A DNA stretch of 64,000 nucleotides. It comes from Spirosoma arboris (GTDB lineage: Bacteria; Bacteroidota; Bacteroidia; Cytophagales; Spirosomataceae). This document shows positions 33,632-43,779 of this stretch, one piece after another. Position 1 is the first letter of the stretch, and each line of letters starts with the position of its first letter. Both the position numbers and the translations under genes were made by a program. The DNA is taken from the NCBI RefSeq assembly GCF_009754945.1, contig NZ_WPIN01000010.1, positions 124,001 through 188,000 on the forward strand. Direction: 5' to 3'. The notes below the pieces were generated by a model. That model was not told the DNA's origin and did not search any database. It worked only from the letters and a program-made list of their open reading frames with translations.

Positions 33632-35596
33632 ATGATTAAAACTAGTTGCCGAGCATTCTTTTTGTGCCTAGTACCCTACCTTCTCCAGGCTCAGTTTATC
33701 ATTAACTCCCCCATGACCCGGTCGGTCATTCAACGAAATGCCGCCAATCGGGCTCAACTTACTATCGCCGGTAAAGCCCCAGGAACAGCCGCAACGATCG
33801 AAGCCCGACTCATACCTATGGTGGTAGGACAAGGTACGCCTAGTGACTGGACGCTCGTGGCTACCGTCAACAATGATCAAACATTTAGAGGAACGCTACC
33901 AGCTTTGGGCGGTTGGTATCGACTTGAGATACGAGCCAAATCAGCCAATACAGTGGTTGCTGATACCGCTGTTAACCGAGTTGGCGTTGGGGAGGTGTTC
34001 GTCATTGCAGGACAATCCAATGCCCAGGGGGGAATCGCCACCGATGTCCCACCAGCCATCGACGACCGAGTCTCCTGCATCGACTTCTTCCAGCGTGACC
34101 AGATCGACACTCAGACATTCCCTTTTCTGTTCAGCCATGTCAGTGCAGGAGCCAGCATTGGACCATCCAATGCGCCCTATCTCTGGGGAATTTTGGGTGA
34201 TAGTTTGACCAAACGACTCAATGTGCCGATCCTGTTTCTGGGGGCCGCCCAGGGAGGCAGTAACAGTACCGAGTGGGCTAACAGCGCTGCGGCAGCACCC
34301 ATCACCCTCCCCTATCAGCGAGTCAGTGCTACACTCTTATACTACATTAGTCGGCTGGGTATGCGGGCGATCTTATGGCATCAGGGTGAAAGCGACAGCG
34401 GTATATCTGAACAGACGTACTTCAACAATGTCAACTCGCTGATCACGAAAAGTCGTCAGCAACTGAGCCATAGCCGTCTGGCCTGGTTGGTCTCGCGGGC
34501 TAGTTATATCTCAGGGGCAACCAATGGCCAGGTGATTGCGGCTCAGAACCGGTTAAGTAACGAGGTCGCCGATGTGTATGCGGGTCCGGCAACCGATGGG
34601 TTGATTGGTCCCGACAACCGCGTGGATGACATTCATTTTGGCGGTCAGGGCCTGGTGCGTGTGGCCAATTTATGGAATCAGAGCCTGACAGACTTGTTTT
34701 TCAGTCAGTCAATTCCATTCACTCCTTCAGCCGACACGATTCGGACCGACGCAGGCTGGCAAGCAGTTACGAGCGGCACCGTGTTTAGCAGTCTACAGCG
34801 GGTCGGGTATCGGTATGAATCGTCGTTGCACAATTTTTTCCTGTTAGTTGGGGCAAGTTCGCCCGTCGAAGGGCGGTTGGAGCGGTTGGATAGTGGTGAT
34901 TTTACTGACACCTCCTGGTCTGCTCTTACCATCACAGATAGTTCAGATTATGCCAATCCTGGCTTCAGTGATTATGGGTATTTACGTTTTTATGCACCGG
35001 GGGGTGTATCACCAGGAAGGTATCGGTTATCTGTGCGCCCGGTTGGTGATAAAGGTACAGGCTATCAACTCGAAACGGTCTTACATGATTTCCGCAATAC
35101 GCTCTTCATTGGCAATGAGCCGACCCCACCCGTTACCCAGCAGGGCGACTTAGTCATCGGTTCTAACCTGGACTTACCTCAGGCTAACTTCGCAGCCCCA
35201 GGCAGTGTGGGTAATTTCGTGGTGAATGTGTTTGAGGTAGCTGGCCTGCCCACCTCCACGGGCAATGTGCAGCTCACCATTACCGTTCCCGTTGGCTATA
35301 CCCTTGCCTTTGCCCCTACTCTCACTAGCATCAATGTGTCGGGCGGAGATCACAATCCCATAGTAGTGACAAATGGACAGTGGAAAGTGAGTCAGTCAGT
35401 GGGAGCACGTCAGTTGACGCTGACGATGAACCTGGGAGCCTTTATCCGCGGGGGAGGCAAATCGAGTTTAGGCTTCAGCATTACCCGGACAACGGCTAAT
35501 TCGGGCAGTACGGATCATATCACTGTAAACGTGAAGGATGACTTGGCTGAACTTTTAAACAACAATGTCTATGTACGGGTGATCAATAGCTTGTAA
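33632..35596 (+). CDS. Sialate O-acetylesterase-type (SASA) secreted esterase
   Basis: A 654-residue protein. Signal peptide (IKTSCRAFFLCLVPYLLQA), then the SASA/SGNH fold: VFVIAGQSNAQGG with catalytic Ser129, WHQGESDSG (block III), and DDIHFGG with Asp333 and His335. These enzymes remove acetyl groups from sialic acids or plant polysaccharides. The C-terminal 130 residues (DLVIGSNLDLPQANFAAPGSVGNFVVNV...) look like beta-sandwich modules. No type IX sorting domain is seen, so it is probably periplasmic or exported by another route. It could supply acetyl-free glycans to the host. Confidence 0.85.
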   Translation: MIKTSCRAFFLCLVPYLLQAQFIINSPMTRSVIQRNAANRAQLTIAGKAPGTAATIEARLIPMVVGQGTPSDWTLVATVNNDQTFRGTLPALGGWYRLEIRAKSANTVVADTAVNRVGVGEVFVIAGQSNAQGGIATDVPPAIDDRVSCIDFFQRDQIDTQTFPFLFSHVSAGASIGPSNAPYLWGILGDSLTKRLNVPILFLGAAQGGSNSTEWANSAAAAPITLPYQRVSATLLYYISRLGMRAILWHQGESDSGISEQTYFNNVNSLITKSRQQLSHSRLAWLVSRASYISGATNGQVIAAQNRLSNEVADVYAGPATDGLIGPDNRVDDIHFGGQGLVRVANLWNQSLTDLFFSQSIPFTPSADTIRTDAGWQAVTSGTVFSSLQRVGYRYESSLHNFFLLVGASSPVEGRLERLDSGDFTDTSWSALTITDSSDYANPGFSDYGYLRFYAPGGVSPGRYRLSVRPVGDKGTGYQLETVLHDFRNTLFIGNEPTPPVTQQGDLVIGSNLDLPQANFAAPGSVGNFVVNVFEVAGLPTSTGNVQLTITVPVGYTLAFAPTLTSINVSGGDHNPIVVTNGQWKVSQSVGARQLTLTMNLGAFIRGGGKSSLGFSITRTTANSGSTDHITVNVKDDLAELLNNNVYVRVINSL

Positions 35597-36113
35597 CTGG
35601 CTGGACCTGGAGCTTCGTGAGTCGCTCTAGCCCAATATGTTTCAGGATCCTAACCTTCTCGGTGCCTTCTTTTTTATCGTCTAAGCCATGCGATTGCCCC
35701 ATGTATCAGCAATCCAGCTGTGTATGTACTAAACAACGCTGGCTCTGGTGAGATCAGCGTTGTTTAGTACATACACAGCTGGAGGTTTAGAGTCCACTTA
35801 CGAGCAATTGCGAGAAATGGTGCAAGCCTTACGTAAGAATTGGGAGTTGACTTGAATACTAATAGGCGTTAACAACCTTTTAATTGGTTAGTGGTTATAA
35901 AAGCAAGCTGACAAGTGAAATGACAACGTGCCGAGCTTCGTTGGCTATTCATAGAGGGATATCGTTTAATTATGTGTAGAAATGCTGATTCTTTTAGAGT
36001 TAGCATTTTTTTTGTTACCATATCGTAATTTTTCAGTCTAAATGGTGTTGCTTAATTTCATATTGAAAGTATTTATATACTTAATAAAAGTATATAGTTA
36101 AAACAACCTACTA
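35597..36113. other. Intergenic stretch with perfect palindrome and AT-rich upstream
   Basis: Contents are the 28-bp palindrome (35714-35782) and, after it, a short open frame ending in TGA near 35854 (..EQLREMVQALRKNWELT) that looks like the tail of a decayed gene. The part from about 35950 is AT-rich. Nothing else is recognised. Confidence 0.45.
35714..35782. repeat. Perfect inverted repeat, 28-bp arms, 13-nt loop
   Basis: Arms 35714-35741 (CCAGCTGTGTATGTACTAAA...) and 35755-35782 pair without any mismatch. No T run follows and no gene ends nearby. Such perfection suggests a recent inverted duplication or selection. Confidence 0.8.
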
Positions 36114-36332
36114 ATGATGACGCGCGATTTTGAGGAACTTATTGACTTCTATGGGTCCCAACAACAACCTCAAACAGCTCAGTACTCTTTCCATTGGACC
36201 AATTCCAAAACTCTGCGAAACTGTATAACTCTGGCTATGCGTGGAGCTAAAGGCGGCAATAAGTCCAGCCTTAAGACATTGCGGTTGATTAAGGATTTAT
36301 GCATGACCGAAAGGTTGGACATGGTGAACTAA
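36114..36332 (+). CDS. Hypothetical protein, 72 residues
   Basis: Reads MMTRDFEELIDFYGSQQQPQTAQY...LIKDLCMTERLDMV. It has a normal amino-acid mix but no family is recognised, and no clear promoter or ribosome-binding site supports it. It could be the remnant of a larger gene. Confidence 0.35.
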   Translation: MMTRDFEELIDFYGSQQQPQTAQYSFHWTNSKTLRNCITLAMRGAKGGNKSSLKTLRLIKDLCMTERLDMVN

Positions 36333-36538
36333 CCGAAAGTAAGGCCAGGGCTTGCTCAACTGCATGTTGTGGATGGCAGGGTTTTGACTGTTGGTGAAAG
36401 GAGTTAGAGTAGTCAACGAAACAGCCGACACCTAAGCAGATGGCGGCTGTTTGCCTTACTTAAAATTATCACTGACTCCGCTATGTACTGAGTAGTGGAG
36501 ATACGATTCATTATGCCTTCTGTTTAAAGCCGAAACCG

Positions 36539-37054
36539 CTACCTGCTTCGCTGCTGGGTTAGTCGGTGAACCTCCAGCTTATAGAAGTCTACCGTCATAC
36601 GTAAATAGTCGATCATGGCCGGGTCTTCTTCGCACTGATCGCCCTGGTTCTCCAGTTCGGTCAGCCACCTCTGAAACAGGTTGGCCGATTTTACGGCCTT
36701 GCCCAGTGGACTTAGACCGACGATCACCTGTCTGGTGTTGGGGGCCTTGACGAGTTTTAGCGGGGTATTTAATTTAGCCTCAACATCCTGTTTAGGTTTC
36801 ACCTCCACAAAAAGCAATGCCTGCTGGAGTAGTTCCGGCTGAGGGGTTGGATACTGGATATAACCCCCGAAAAGGGCCGGATTGCGTAGCGAGGCCTCGA
36901 AGCGCTGCTCCTGCCGCAACTGATCAGCCAGCCGGTTATCGATAAACCGTCGGATCAAGGCCATTCCAGAGAGCCGCTTTAAGTCGGGGTGCATAGTTTT
37001 AATCTGTCGGACCAGCCGATGCTGGCGAATAAGGCGGGATAGATAGGTAAACAT
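36539..37054 (-). CDS. Phage-module hypothetical protein
   Basis: A 171-residue protein from ATG 37054 (TTG 37081 is an alternative that would overlap the previous stop). It is strongly basic and helical (YLSRLIRQHRLVRQIKTMHPDLKRL), then Pro/Gln-rich, then an acidic C-terminal helix. It is the last gene of the tail-like operon. No family is recognised. Confidence 0.55.
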   Translation of the reverse strand: MFTYLSRLIRQHRLVRQIKTMHPDLKRLSGMALIRRFIDNRLADQLRQEQRFEASLRNPALFGGYIQYPTPQPELLQQALLFVEVKPKQDVEAKLNTPLKLVKAPNTRQVIVGLSPLGKAVKSANLFQRWLTELENQGDQCEEDPAMIDYLRMTVDFYKLEVHRLTQQRSR

Positions 37055-37077
37055 GATTTTGGGATAGGTGAACCAGG

Positions 37078-37904
37078 TCAATGCCCGTTTCGCTGTTTCA
37101 TCAACGACTGGATCTCATGCTGATAGCGGGCCTGGTGATGAAGATAGCCAATCGAGGCCATAAAATTACCATAAGGGAGCTGCTCTACCTGCTCAAAGGA
37201 GATGCCCCGGTGCGCAGCCACGGCCGATACCAACGCATATTCTTTATAGGCTTCCAGTTCAGGAACCATCGACTCCGCCAGGTCTTCGAAGGCTGTTTTG
37301 GGTGGCTGAGAATGAAGGTGGTCTGCCCAGAACTCGTCGAGCTTCGATAGTTGGTCAAAAAAAAATGGGCCAGCGGCAAGGCTTCCGTAACAGGCAGTGC
37401 TTCGATCTGAGCGGTTATTTCCGTGAGCTGACTTCGATCCGACAAGCGGGCATTCATCAGGGCAGGATAGAGATAAACCGATAGTATCGATACTGCCATG
37501 GTCATATAATTAACCGATAGTTCCTCGTCAGCCAACTCATTGACAAACTCGTCTACGGTCCACTTCTGAAACAGCGTGCACATACCTAGCTCCTGGGGAG
37601 GCTTTACCCCCGCTATAACTTCCGGGACGGGTAAGGAGAGAAAATCGGGTGGCTGACTTAGAAATGGCATTCGGTCGATGGTGTCATCCTCGATACCAGC
37701 CATTACCTGTATTAGGGCATTAGCATCTGAGGCCAGCACTTCCAGCGCCTGTCGTTTATAAGCTGATCCTATCTGTGTTTCATTTAAATCCGAATTGACG
37801 AGTTTGGCACTGCGACTACTCAGATCAATAAACTGTTTGAGGGTAACTTCTGGCCACTCGGTAGGTACCGTGAAGGTGACGTCTGGGGTTTTAATCGTTA
37901 GCAT
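37078..37904 (-). CDS. Tail-chaperone-like phage protein, read through an A9/T9 shift
   Basis: Frame 0 from 37904 reads as a normal protein up to the T9 run at 37357-37365 (plus-strand A9) and then turns Trp/Arg-rich (RSRWFLNWKPIKNMRW), ending at 37185. The -1 frame after the run continues as FDQLSKLDEFWADHLHSQPPKTAFEDLAESM... and ends at 37078. This is clearly the natural continuation, giving about 275 residues. A -1 ribosomal shift, transcriptional slippage or an indel in the run would all explain it. Two-frame genes are usual for tail assembly chaperones (lambda G/GT). Here the gene follows the tape measure rather than preceding it. The next gene lies just downstream. Confidence 0.7.
37357..37365 (-). 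promoter_or_regulatory. A9/T9 slippery run (candidate shift site)
   Basis: The minus-strand T9 run in CAT TTT TTT TTG carries the switch from frame 0 to -1. A run of nine is a known substrate for transcriptional slippage. Either product could be made. Confidence 0.6.
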
Positions 37905-37924
37905 GGAGGTGTGAAGGAAAAGAG

Positions 37925-40018
37925 TTAAAACGCAACAAGGGTGACCATACAGGCATGGCCATCGACATAATCCGAGATTTTATTGATGTAGTATAGACCA
38001 TCCGATAAAGAAAGTGAGCCAATCCGTACGCGTTGTAAGCGGATAGGGCGTTCAAAATCCAGGCTGGCAATATCTGTGGGCATAAGGTGTACGGAGACTT
38101 CTAAGACGCGCATACGACGAAGAACCCGTAGTAAGCCCCTATAGTATCGATCGATGATACACTGCTCCCCTCGGTTAAGAAGCAGCGACGAAAAAGAGAG
38201 TGTAAATGGAGTGTCGTTCGAAATAGCCGAATTAGGCCTCATACCGAACCAGGCCGGTCTCAGGTTTACCGTTACCTCCTCCAGTGTTATGCCGTCTGAC
38301 TTAAGCCGCTTGGTTTGCATTGGCTGAGTATCCCCTAGGGCTACTAACAGAAGTCGAGGGACGGTGCTCTGGTTGTTGATGGAGCTGCTACTACCTGAGC
38401 CGCTGACGGTGCGAATTTTGATCAACGGAGGATTGCCGTAGCCAGGTACCGATTGATCCGAATCTGTACTGGCCGCAAATGGCATCTCAAAGAGCGTCAT
38501 GTCGGTGTCGAGCGTTGTGGCATCCACCCTAATAACCCCATTGCCGTAATTCGTCGTTTCCCCGGAACTCAAGCCTCTGGGCGCTACCTGCGCTTTTTTG
38601 GTCTCGTCGCTTTCCTTCCAGGTCAGGTAGTTGATTTGCGCATAGGGCTCCAGTCGAGGAATCCAGCCCGGTTCGGTACCCGTATCCACGCGTTTAGACC
38701 AATCGACGGCATTCGCCGTATTGTTAACTATTTTGGAGAGACTAACAAAAGCGACCTGACGACGAAATGGATCGACCGACCAGGTACCGCCCATCAGAAA
38801 GGCCAGTCCTTTCAGAAGTGCTAATCCGGTCACATCAGGAAGATTCCGGGCTACCGGCCAACGGTCACCCGTATGGGTGGTGGGATCAGGGGTGAACGAC
38901 GCCCAGCTATTGTTCGGGTCGTTATACATGGTGAAACGAAAAGCGCCTAAATCGGTCTGCCGTTGGGCCCGGAGGTGGATCTGAATCCGGTCACCTGCCT
39001 GACAACCGATGGTTTCGTCGAGCGTTACATTGCCTATCGCATAGTAGAGGATATTATAGGGAGCGCCCTCTGAGAAGCGCTCGTTGGCCACTTCATTGCC
39101 ATTCACCAGCACACTTAAAACCACTTCAATGGCTCCCGTTACAACCAGGCCCTTAAATGCCTGGAAAGCCTGCACGCGAACCCTCATCGCCGTATCGCAG
39201 ACGTAGGAAAAGGAGGAGGTAGTATAATTGTGTAGCTTGCCCTGCTCAAAACCCTGATCGACTAGGTTATCTAAATTATAGGGCTGAACCCGATCAATGA
39301 AATAGCGACTACCCAGCGTGCCGCGATCCACCTCCTCCGTAGGAGCCTGCCAGGTAACGCGCGCTTTTCGATCAACTGACCACTGGTCATCGTGACTGGT
39401 GGGGTCTGATTCAGAAAAGGGGATAAGGAGTCGCTTAAACAAGTCATCGTTGCCTAGCTCACCTACCAAACGATACCCCTCTTCATAAAGCAGTTGGGTG
39501 AGTAACGTCTTGACGTAAACCGCGGGAAAAATCGTATCGTTAGCCGTGGCATTGCCACTTAACAGACCATAATCAACCAACGGATAACAAACCCCCTCGG
39601 TTGCCTCAGCGTGCAGGTTGACCTGTTCCAGAGTCCAGTCATGATCATACCGGGATAGATTAGCCGTCCGAATCGACCGGTCAAGCCGGTCAAATAAATT
39701 CTTTTTTTCCTGAAACAGGGTAACATCCCAGCCATTTGAAAATTTATCGAACTCGGCATAGCCCGAAAAGATCGTTTCTCCCCGAACGACAACTTTTGCC
39801 CTCAGTGTTTTGTATGGCCACTTGGAGGCACTATCTAGTTGCTCGGCGCTCGCCGTTAACTGTCGAATTGCGATTGAGTCAGCCAGTGAAAACGTGTTTG
39901 TATGGCTGATTTGCAGCGTCGTTGGCTTACTTAAATCGTTGCTCTGGAAGGTCGAGGCAATACCATCGGCGGTGGCCACCCAAACGTTTTCCAGAAAAAG
40001 GCCGTCCGTATTGGTCAT
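37925..40018 (-). CDS. Phage tail-associated protein
   Basis: A 697-residue protein placed between the tape measure and the chaperone-like gene. The N-terminal 120 residues (VWVATADGIASTFQSNDLSKPTTLQISHTNTF, VVVRGETIFSGYAEF) match the pattern of distal tail or baseplate hub proteins of Bacteroidota phages. The middle is beta-rich, with LLKGLAFLMGGTWSVDPFRRQVAFVSL. It is probably structural. No enzymatic motif is seen. It has a normal length for this class. Confidence 0.6.
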   Translation of the reverse strand: MTNTDGLFLENVWVATADGIASTFQSNDLSKPTTLQISHTNTFSLADSIAIRQLTASAEQLDSASKWPYKTLRAKVVVRGETIFSGYAEFDKFSNGWDVTLFQEKKNLFDRLDRSIRTANLSRYDHDWTLEQVNLHAEATEGVCYPLVDYGLLSGNATANDTIFPAVYVKTLLTQLLYEEGYRLVGELGNDDLFKRLLIPFSESDPTSHDDQWSVDRKARVTWQAPTEEVDRGTLGSRYFIDRVQPYNLDNLVDQGFEQGKLHNYTTSSFSYVCDTAMRVRVQAFQAFKGLVVTGAIEVVLSVLVNGNEVANERFSEGAPYNILYYAIGNVTLDETIGCQAGDRIQIHLRAQRQTDLGAFRFTMYNDPNNSWASFTPDPTTHTGDRWPVARNLPDVTGLALLKGLAFLMGGTWSVDPFRRQVAFVSLSKIVNNTANAVDWSKRVDTGTEPGWIPRLEPYAQINYLTWKESDETKKAQVAPRGLSSGETTNYGNGVIRVDATTLDTDMTLFEMPFAASTDSDQSVPGYGNPPLIKIRTVSGSGSSSSINNQSTVPRLLLVALGDTQPMQTKRLKSDGITLEEVTVNLRPAWFGMRPNSAISNDTPFTLSFSSLLLNRGEQCIIDRYYRGLLRVLRRMRVLEVSVHLMPTDIASLDFERPIRLQRVRIGSLSLSDGLYYINKISDYVDGHACMVTLVAF

Positions 40019-40037
40019 ATTGTTGTGGGATAGTTAC

Positions 40038-43000
40038 TTAATAATCGGCCCGATTTTCAACCCGTACCCGCCGACCGACACCCGATTGAATATCCTTGAC
40101 CTGTACCTGAGGAGCGGGCATCGACTTTACCGCCTGAGCAACCCCATTCACCACCGATTGGGTGACCAGCCGATTGATGCTATCCAGATTGATCGTACTC
40201 GGCTGAATCATTGGCTGTGATTGTGATAGGCTCATCACACCACCATAGGCCATTTGAAATGGGGTGTAAGTTCTGGGGCTGGCTATTTTGGGTGTTCCCT
40301 CAATCGCTACACCACCCGCCATCTGATTTGCGTAAGAGGCTAGGTTACGTAGTACAGGGTTTCGATAAACCCCTCTGGTCAAAATAATCTCGTCCCCTTC
40401 CATTTCACCTACATAGCGCCCTGATTTATGATACATCGGAATGCCTCCCTGGGCATGGGAGGGACCATTCACTAATCCACCCTGACTAGGATCTACGGCA
40501 CCACCCTTGGCAAACTGTTGGGATGAAATGATACCAATCTGAACAAGACCAACAGCGCCGGCGAGGGCCATCAGGAATGGATTAGGTGCCGCTTCCAGAA
40601 TCGCTTTTGCGGTATTGATAGTCGCTTCGACGAGCGCTATTTTTTTGCGCTGCTCGGCGGCCTCCTTCTCCAGCTTTGCTTTCTTCTTCTGATAATTGCG
40701 TTCGATACCCTCCCGGGCCTCCGCGCTCAACGCGGCCGAGTCTAATGCAGCCTGTTGTTGGTCATCGAGGGCTTTTGTTGCACTATCAATCTGGGCATTA
40801 ATAACACTGGAAGCCGCTGAGGTTGCCTGGCTATACACATCGAGAACTTGACCGATTATCCGTTTATTGTGCTCCAGTTCGGCATCCTCTATCTCCCGGT
40901 TAGCCTTGTCATTGATCGCTTTTTTCTGGTCTGCCGTTAAATGGGCCACGTTAAGCGCTGCATCACGTTCCGCATTGATACCGTCAATCCGGGCCTGTAA
41001 CTCCTCATGACTGCCGGCTTTTGATAAGGCTAACCGTGATTCAGCTACTGCTTTGGCATCCGCAATCTGGTCCGCATCGATCTGACGATTCAAGTCCCGG
41101 CGAGCGGCCGCGGCTTTGGCAATAATTGAATTTCGACGGACTTGAAAATCTTCCTCCAGTTTCTCTTTTGCCTTCGTATCGGTCGGATTGACTTTCTCCA
41201 GAGCAAACTTCTTTTCGATTTCGAGTAACTTCAACTGGGTTTTTTCTTCCAAATCAATGCGCTGACCGTCAAAAAGTCGTAGATCTGATAGGGTCGCTTC
41301 AGAAGCATCCTGGCGAATTTGAATTTTCTGGGCTTCCGCATTAGCGGTCTGTGTGATCTGAGATTGCTCAAATTGTTGGGTTAGTTGCTCAACATCAGCA
41401 TTGTACTGGGCATCAAGTCGCCGAAGTTCGGCCGTCAACAGTCTTCTGTTCTTTATCCGATCGACAGCGTCCGATTTTTCTCTATCTAGCTGGGCTGATA
41501 AGGCATCTTTCTGTAAGTCAAATTCAGCCTGTGTTCCCTTTTGCACCAATGAAAGCCGAGCAGCTAATTGGGCATCCATAATAGCAAAGGTGCGCTGTTG
41601 GACCAATTGAGCATGTGCTTTAATAGCTTCTAACTCTTCGGCCTGTGCTTTGGCGTTGATGAGTTTTTTCTGAGCGACGGTCACATCAGCGCCAACCTTC
41701 TCCGCTTCGGCTTTCGCATGAATTAACGCAACCTGCCGGCGAAGTACCTCTTCCTCAATTTCGATCGTTGAATCGCCCTTCTGTTTGGCCACCACCAGAG
41801 CAAGTTCTGCTTCAGCGACCTGTTCAGCGGCCAACTTCTTGGCATTCTCTTCGACTTTCTGTATGCCTTCGGCTTCAATGGTATTGAGTTGATTCTGCAA
41901 CTCGGTACGCTGTCCGATCCGATTCTTGGCGATATCATCTAATTTGGCTTCTTCCTGAGATACTTTCTCCCGAGCTTCGCGATTGTTCTGGTTGGCTTTT
42001 GCTTCAGCCTGGGCTAACTGTACCCGCTTTTTCTGTAAGGCTTCTTCGGCACTCTGGATTTTCTGGCTTGCGGCAAAAGCAGCACGTTCAGCCTTTGATC
42101 GAGTCTCAACTGATTTAGTAGTATCTTGAGCGATCTGTTTTTGACGCTCGATGAATTTCTCACTACGGGCGCGCTCGGTGTTCAGCTTAATTTCATCTTC
42201 CTTGATTTGGATACTGAGGTTAGCTAGGGCGACGCCCTGATCATAGGCCTTCTTTAGGTTGGTCGCTGCTCCCTCGGCACCGGTGCCCATCTGAATAAGG
42301 CCATCACCAACCTTACCCCAATCCCGGCTCCGGATACCGTCGATAATCACACCCAGGGCGGTAAAGCGATTGATGAGGTTCTGTTGAACGAATTTACCGA
42401 AGTCAATGATCCCCTGTTTTGGATTTTCCCAGGCATTGGCCAGCGCATCACCGATAGCAATCACTTTCGAGGTAAAGGCCGAAAAGATCGACGATAGGCC
42501 AGCGGTCGTTCTGGCCAGAAAGTCCATTCCTTTCTGCGATTTGGTCAGGATCAGGTATAGACCGGTCAGTATCGCAATCGGGAGCGCTGCGGCTAGAAGC
42601 AGGGCTGCCCCCCGGGCCGTTAACAGGAATTTGCCAAAGAGGTCAGCACCCTGCCAGGCTGATTTAAATGAATCCTGGGTTTGACCAAGGTTGACGCCTA
42701 AAATATTCGTGTCCCGAATATAGTCTTTAAGACTTTTCCCCGAATCCGACATAACCTTTCGGTTCTTATCCTGTATCCGGGTCAGGTCATTAATTTGCGT
42801 AAGCAGGACCCCGCCAACTGACAGATCATCACGTTTAGCTTTGGTCAACCCCCGATATTCATCCTCTAATTCAGAAATTAGGTCATCCAGTGCATCCATA
42901 CTGCCTGCTGTGGCCTCAGAAATCGCCTGTTCCCGCTTTCGTTCAGCATTGAGCAGCTTTATTTGCTCGGCTAGTTGCTGTGAACTCTTCGCGCTTTTGC

Positions 43001-43343
43001 TCTCGGTATTGATGAGACTGGTCAGGCCCGACTCCAGCGCAGTGAATGATTTGACCGCTTGGACTGCGATGGCATTGGCAGACTTCTGTTTGGTTTGATG
43101 CTCAAGTAAGGTTTTAGAATAGCCGACCAGCTCCTTCTCGGTTTTGTCGATCTCAACCAGTAAGGCCTGCATCGTTTTTCGATAGACCTCTTCACCCAGC
43201 AGTTTACTCTCGAACATCTTCTGCGTCTTCTCCTTTTCAATGCGCAGGCTGGCCAATGCCGCCCGGGCAATTTCAGCGTTCTCTTTAACTTTTGGAATAT
43301 CGAGCACTACTTCAAAGAGTAGCTGTTCCGTTTCTTGTGCCAT
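40038..43343 (-). CDS. Phage tail tape measure protein
   Basis: An 1101-residue protein, mainly coiled coil (Ala/Gln/Lys/Glu-rich, about 1-200 and 390-890). Hydrophobic segments lie near 240-275 (LLTARGAALLLAAALPIAILTGLYLIL) and 935-960. The C-terminal part has AKGGAVDPSQGGLVNGPSHAQGGIPMYH and EMEGDEIILTRGV, the motif that ends many Bacteroidota phage tape measures. The length would set a tail of roughly 160 nm by the usual 1.5 angstrom per residue rule. It opens the tail operon, after the ribbon-helix-helix-like gene. Confidence 0.85.
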   Translation of the reverse strand: MAQETEQLLFEVVLDIPKVKENAEIARAALASLRIEKEKTQKMFESKLLGEEVYRKTMQALLVEIDKTEKELVGYSKTLLEHQTKQKSANAIAVQAVKSFTALESGLTSLINTESKSAKSSQQLAEQIKLLNAERKREQAISEATAGSMDALDDLISELEDEYRGLTKAKRDDLSVGGVLLTQINDLTRIQDKNRKVMSDSGKSLKDYIRDTNILGVNLGQTQDSFKSAWQGADLFGKFLLTARGAALLLAAALPIAILTGLYLILTKSQKGMDFLARTTAGLSSIFSAFTSKVIAIGDALANAWENPKQGIIDFGKFVQQNLINRFTALGVIIDGIRSRDWGKVGDGLIQMGTGAEGAATNLKKAYDQGVALANLSIQIKEDEIKLNTERARSEKFIERQKQIAQDTTKSVETRSKAERAAFAASQKIQSAEEALQKKRVQLAQAEAKANQNNREAREKVSQEEAKLDDIAKNRIGQRTELQNQLNTIEAEGIQKVEENAKKLAAEQVAEAELALVVAKQKGDSTIEIEEEVLRRQVALIHAKAEAEKVGADVTVAQKKLINAKAQAEELEAIKAHAQLVQQRTFAIMDAQLAARLSLVQKGTQAEFDLQKDALSAQLDREKSDAVDRIKNRRLLTAELRRLDAQYNADVEQLTQQFEQSQITQTANAEAQKIQIRQDASEATLSDLRLFDGQRIDLEEKTQLKLLEIEKKFALEKVNPTDTKAKEKLEEDFQVRRNSIIAKAAAARRDLNRQIDADQIADAKAVAESRLALSKAGSHEELQARIDGINAERDAALNVAHLTADQKKAINDKANREIEDAELEHNKRIIGQVLDVYSQATSAASSVINAQIDSATKALDDQQQAALDSAALSAEAREGIERNYQKKKAKLEKEAAEQRKKIALVEATINTAKAILEAAPNPFLMALAGAVGLVQIGIISSQQFAKGGAVDPSQGGLVNGPSHAQGGIPMYHKSGRYVGEMEGDEIILTRGVYRNPVLRNLASYANQMAGGVAIEGTPKIASPRTYTPFQMAYGGVMSLSQSQPMIQPSTINLDSINRLVTQSVVNGVAQAVKSMPAPQVQVKDIQSGVGRRVRVENRADY

Positions 43344-43407
43344 TATTGTTATACGTTATAGGTGTGGTAAACCGTCAAAGCCGGTATAATGAAAAATAGC
43401 GAAGGGG

Positions 43408-43590
43408 TTATAAGTGCTCTTTCCGCAATAGCTTGTCCAGCAGTCCCGCCATGCTGAATCCGCGCTCTTTACAATGGCGAATGATCTCTTTTTTTCGCTC
43501 GGGCGAAACGTACGCTTCGATTCGCTTCATGCCCTTAGCCCGGCAGGGCTGGCATTTTGTATTCTGGATTGGGGTTACTTCGGCTTCCAT
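43408..43590 (-). CDS. Ribbon-helix-helix-like small protein
   Basis: A 60-residue protein ending KRIEAYVSPERKKEIIRHCKERGFSMAGLLDKLLRKEHL, which fits a ribbon-helix-helix (CopG/Arc-like) DNA-binding fold: one strand, helix, turn, helix. CQPC near residue 13 is unexplained. It lies at the head of the tail operon and may regulate it. Confidence 0.5.
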   Translation of the reverse strand: MEAEVTPIQNTKCQPCRAKGMKRIEAYVSPERKKEIIRHCKERGFSMAGLLDKLLRKEHL

Positions 43591-43746
43591 ACTTGTCCTG
43601 GATTGCTCCGTTTAGAGGTGTAGGGCGAAAGTAGACAGCAAATTCAGGAGCTGAGCTATGTCGGGAAAACTACGTCAAGTCGTAGTTTTAAAATAAAAAT
43701 ATCCGGCATGGGCCGGACTAGTCAATTTGGTTATTAGCTAACGTAT

Positions 43747-43779
43747 ACCGGGTCGTCATGAACACATCATGGCCCGGTT
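43747..43779. repeat. Hairpin upstream of the replication-protein remnant
   Basis: ACCGGG pairs with CCCGGT and an inner CATGA with TCATG. No T run follows. It may be an operator or terminator. Confidence 0.4.
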
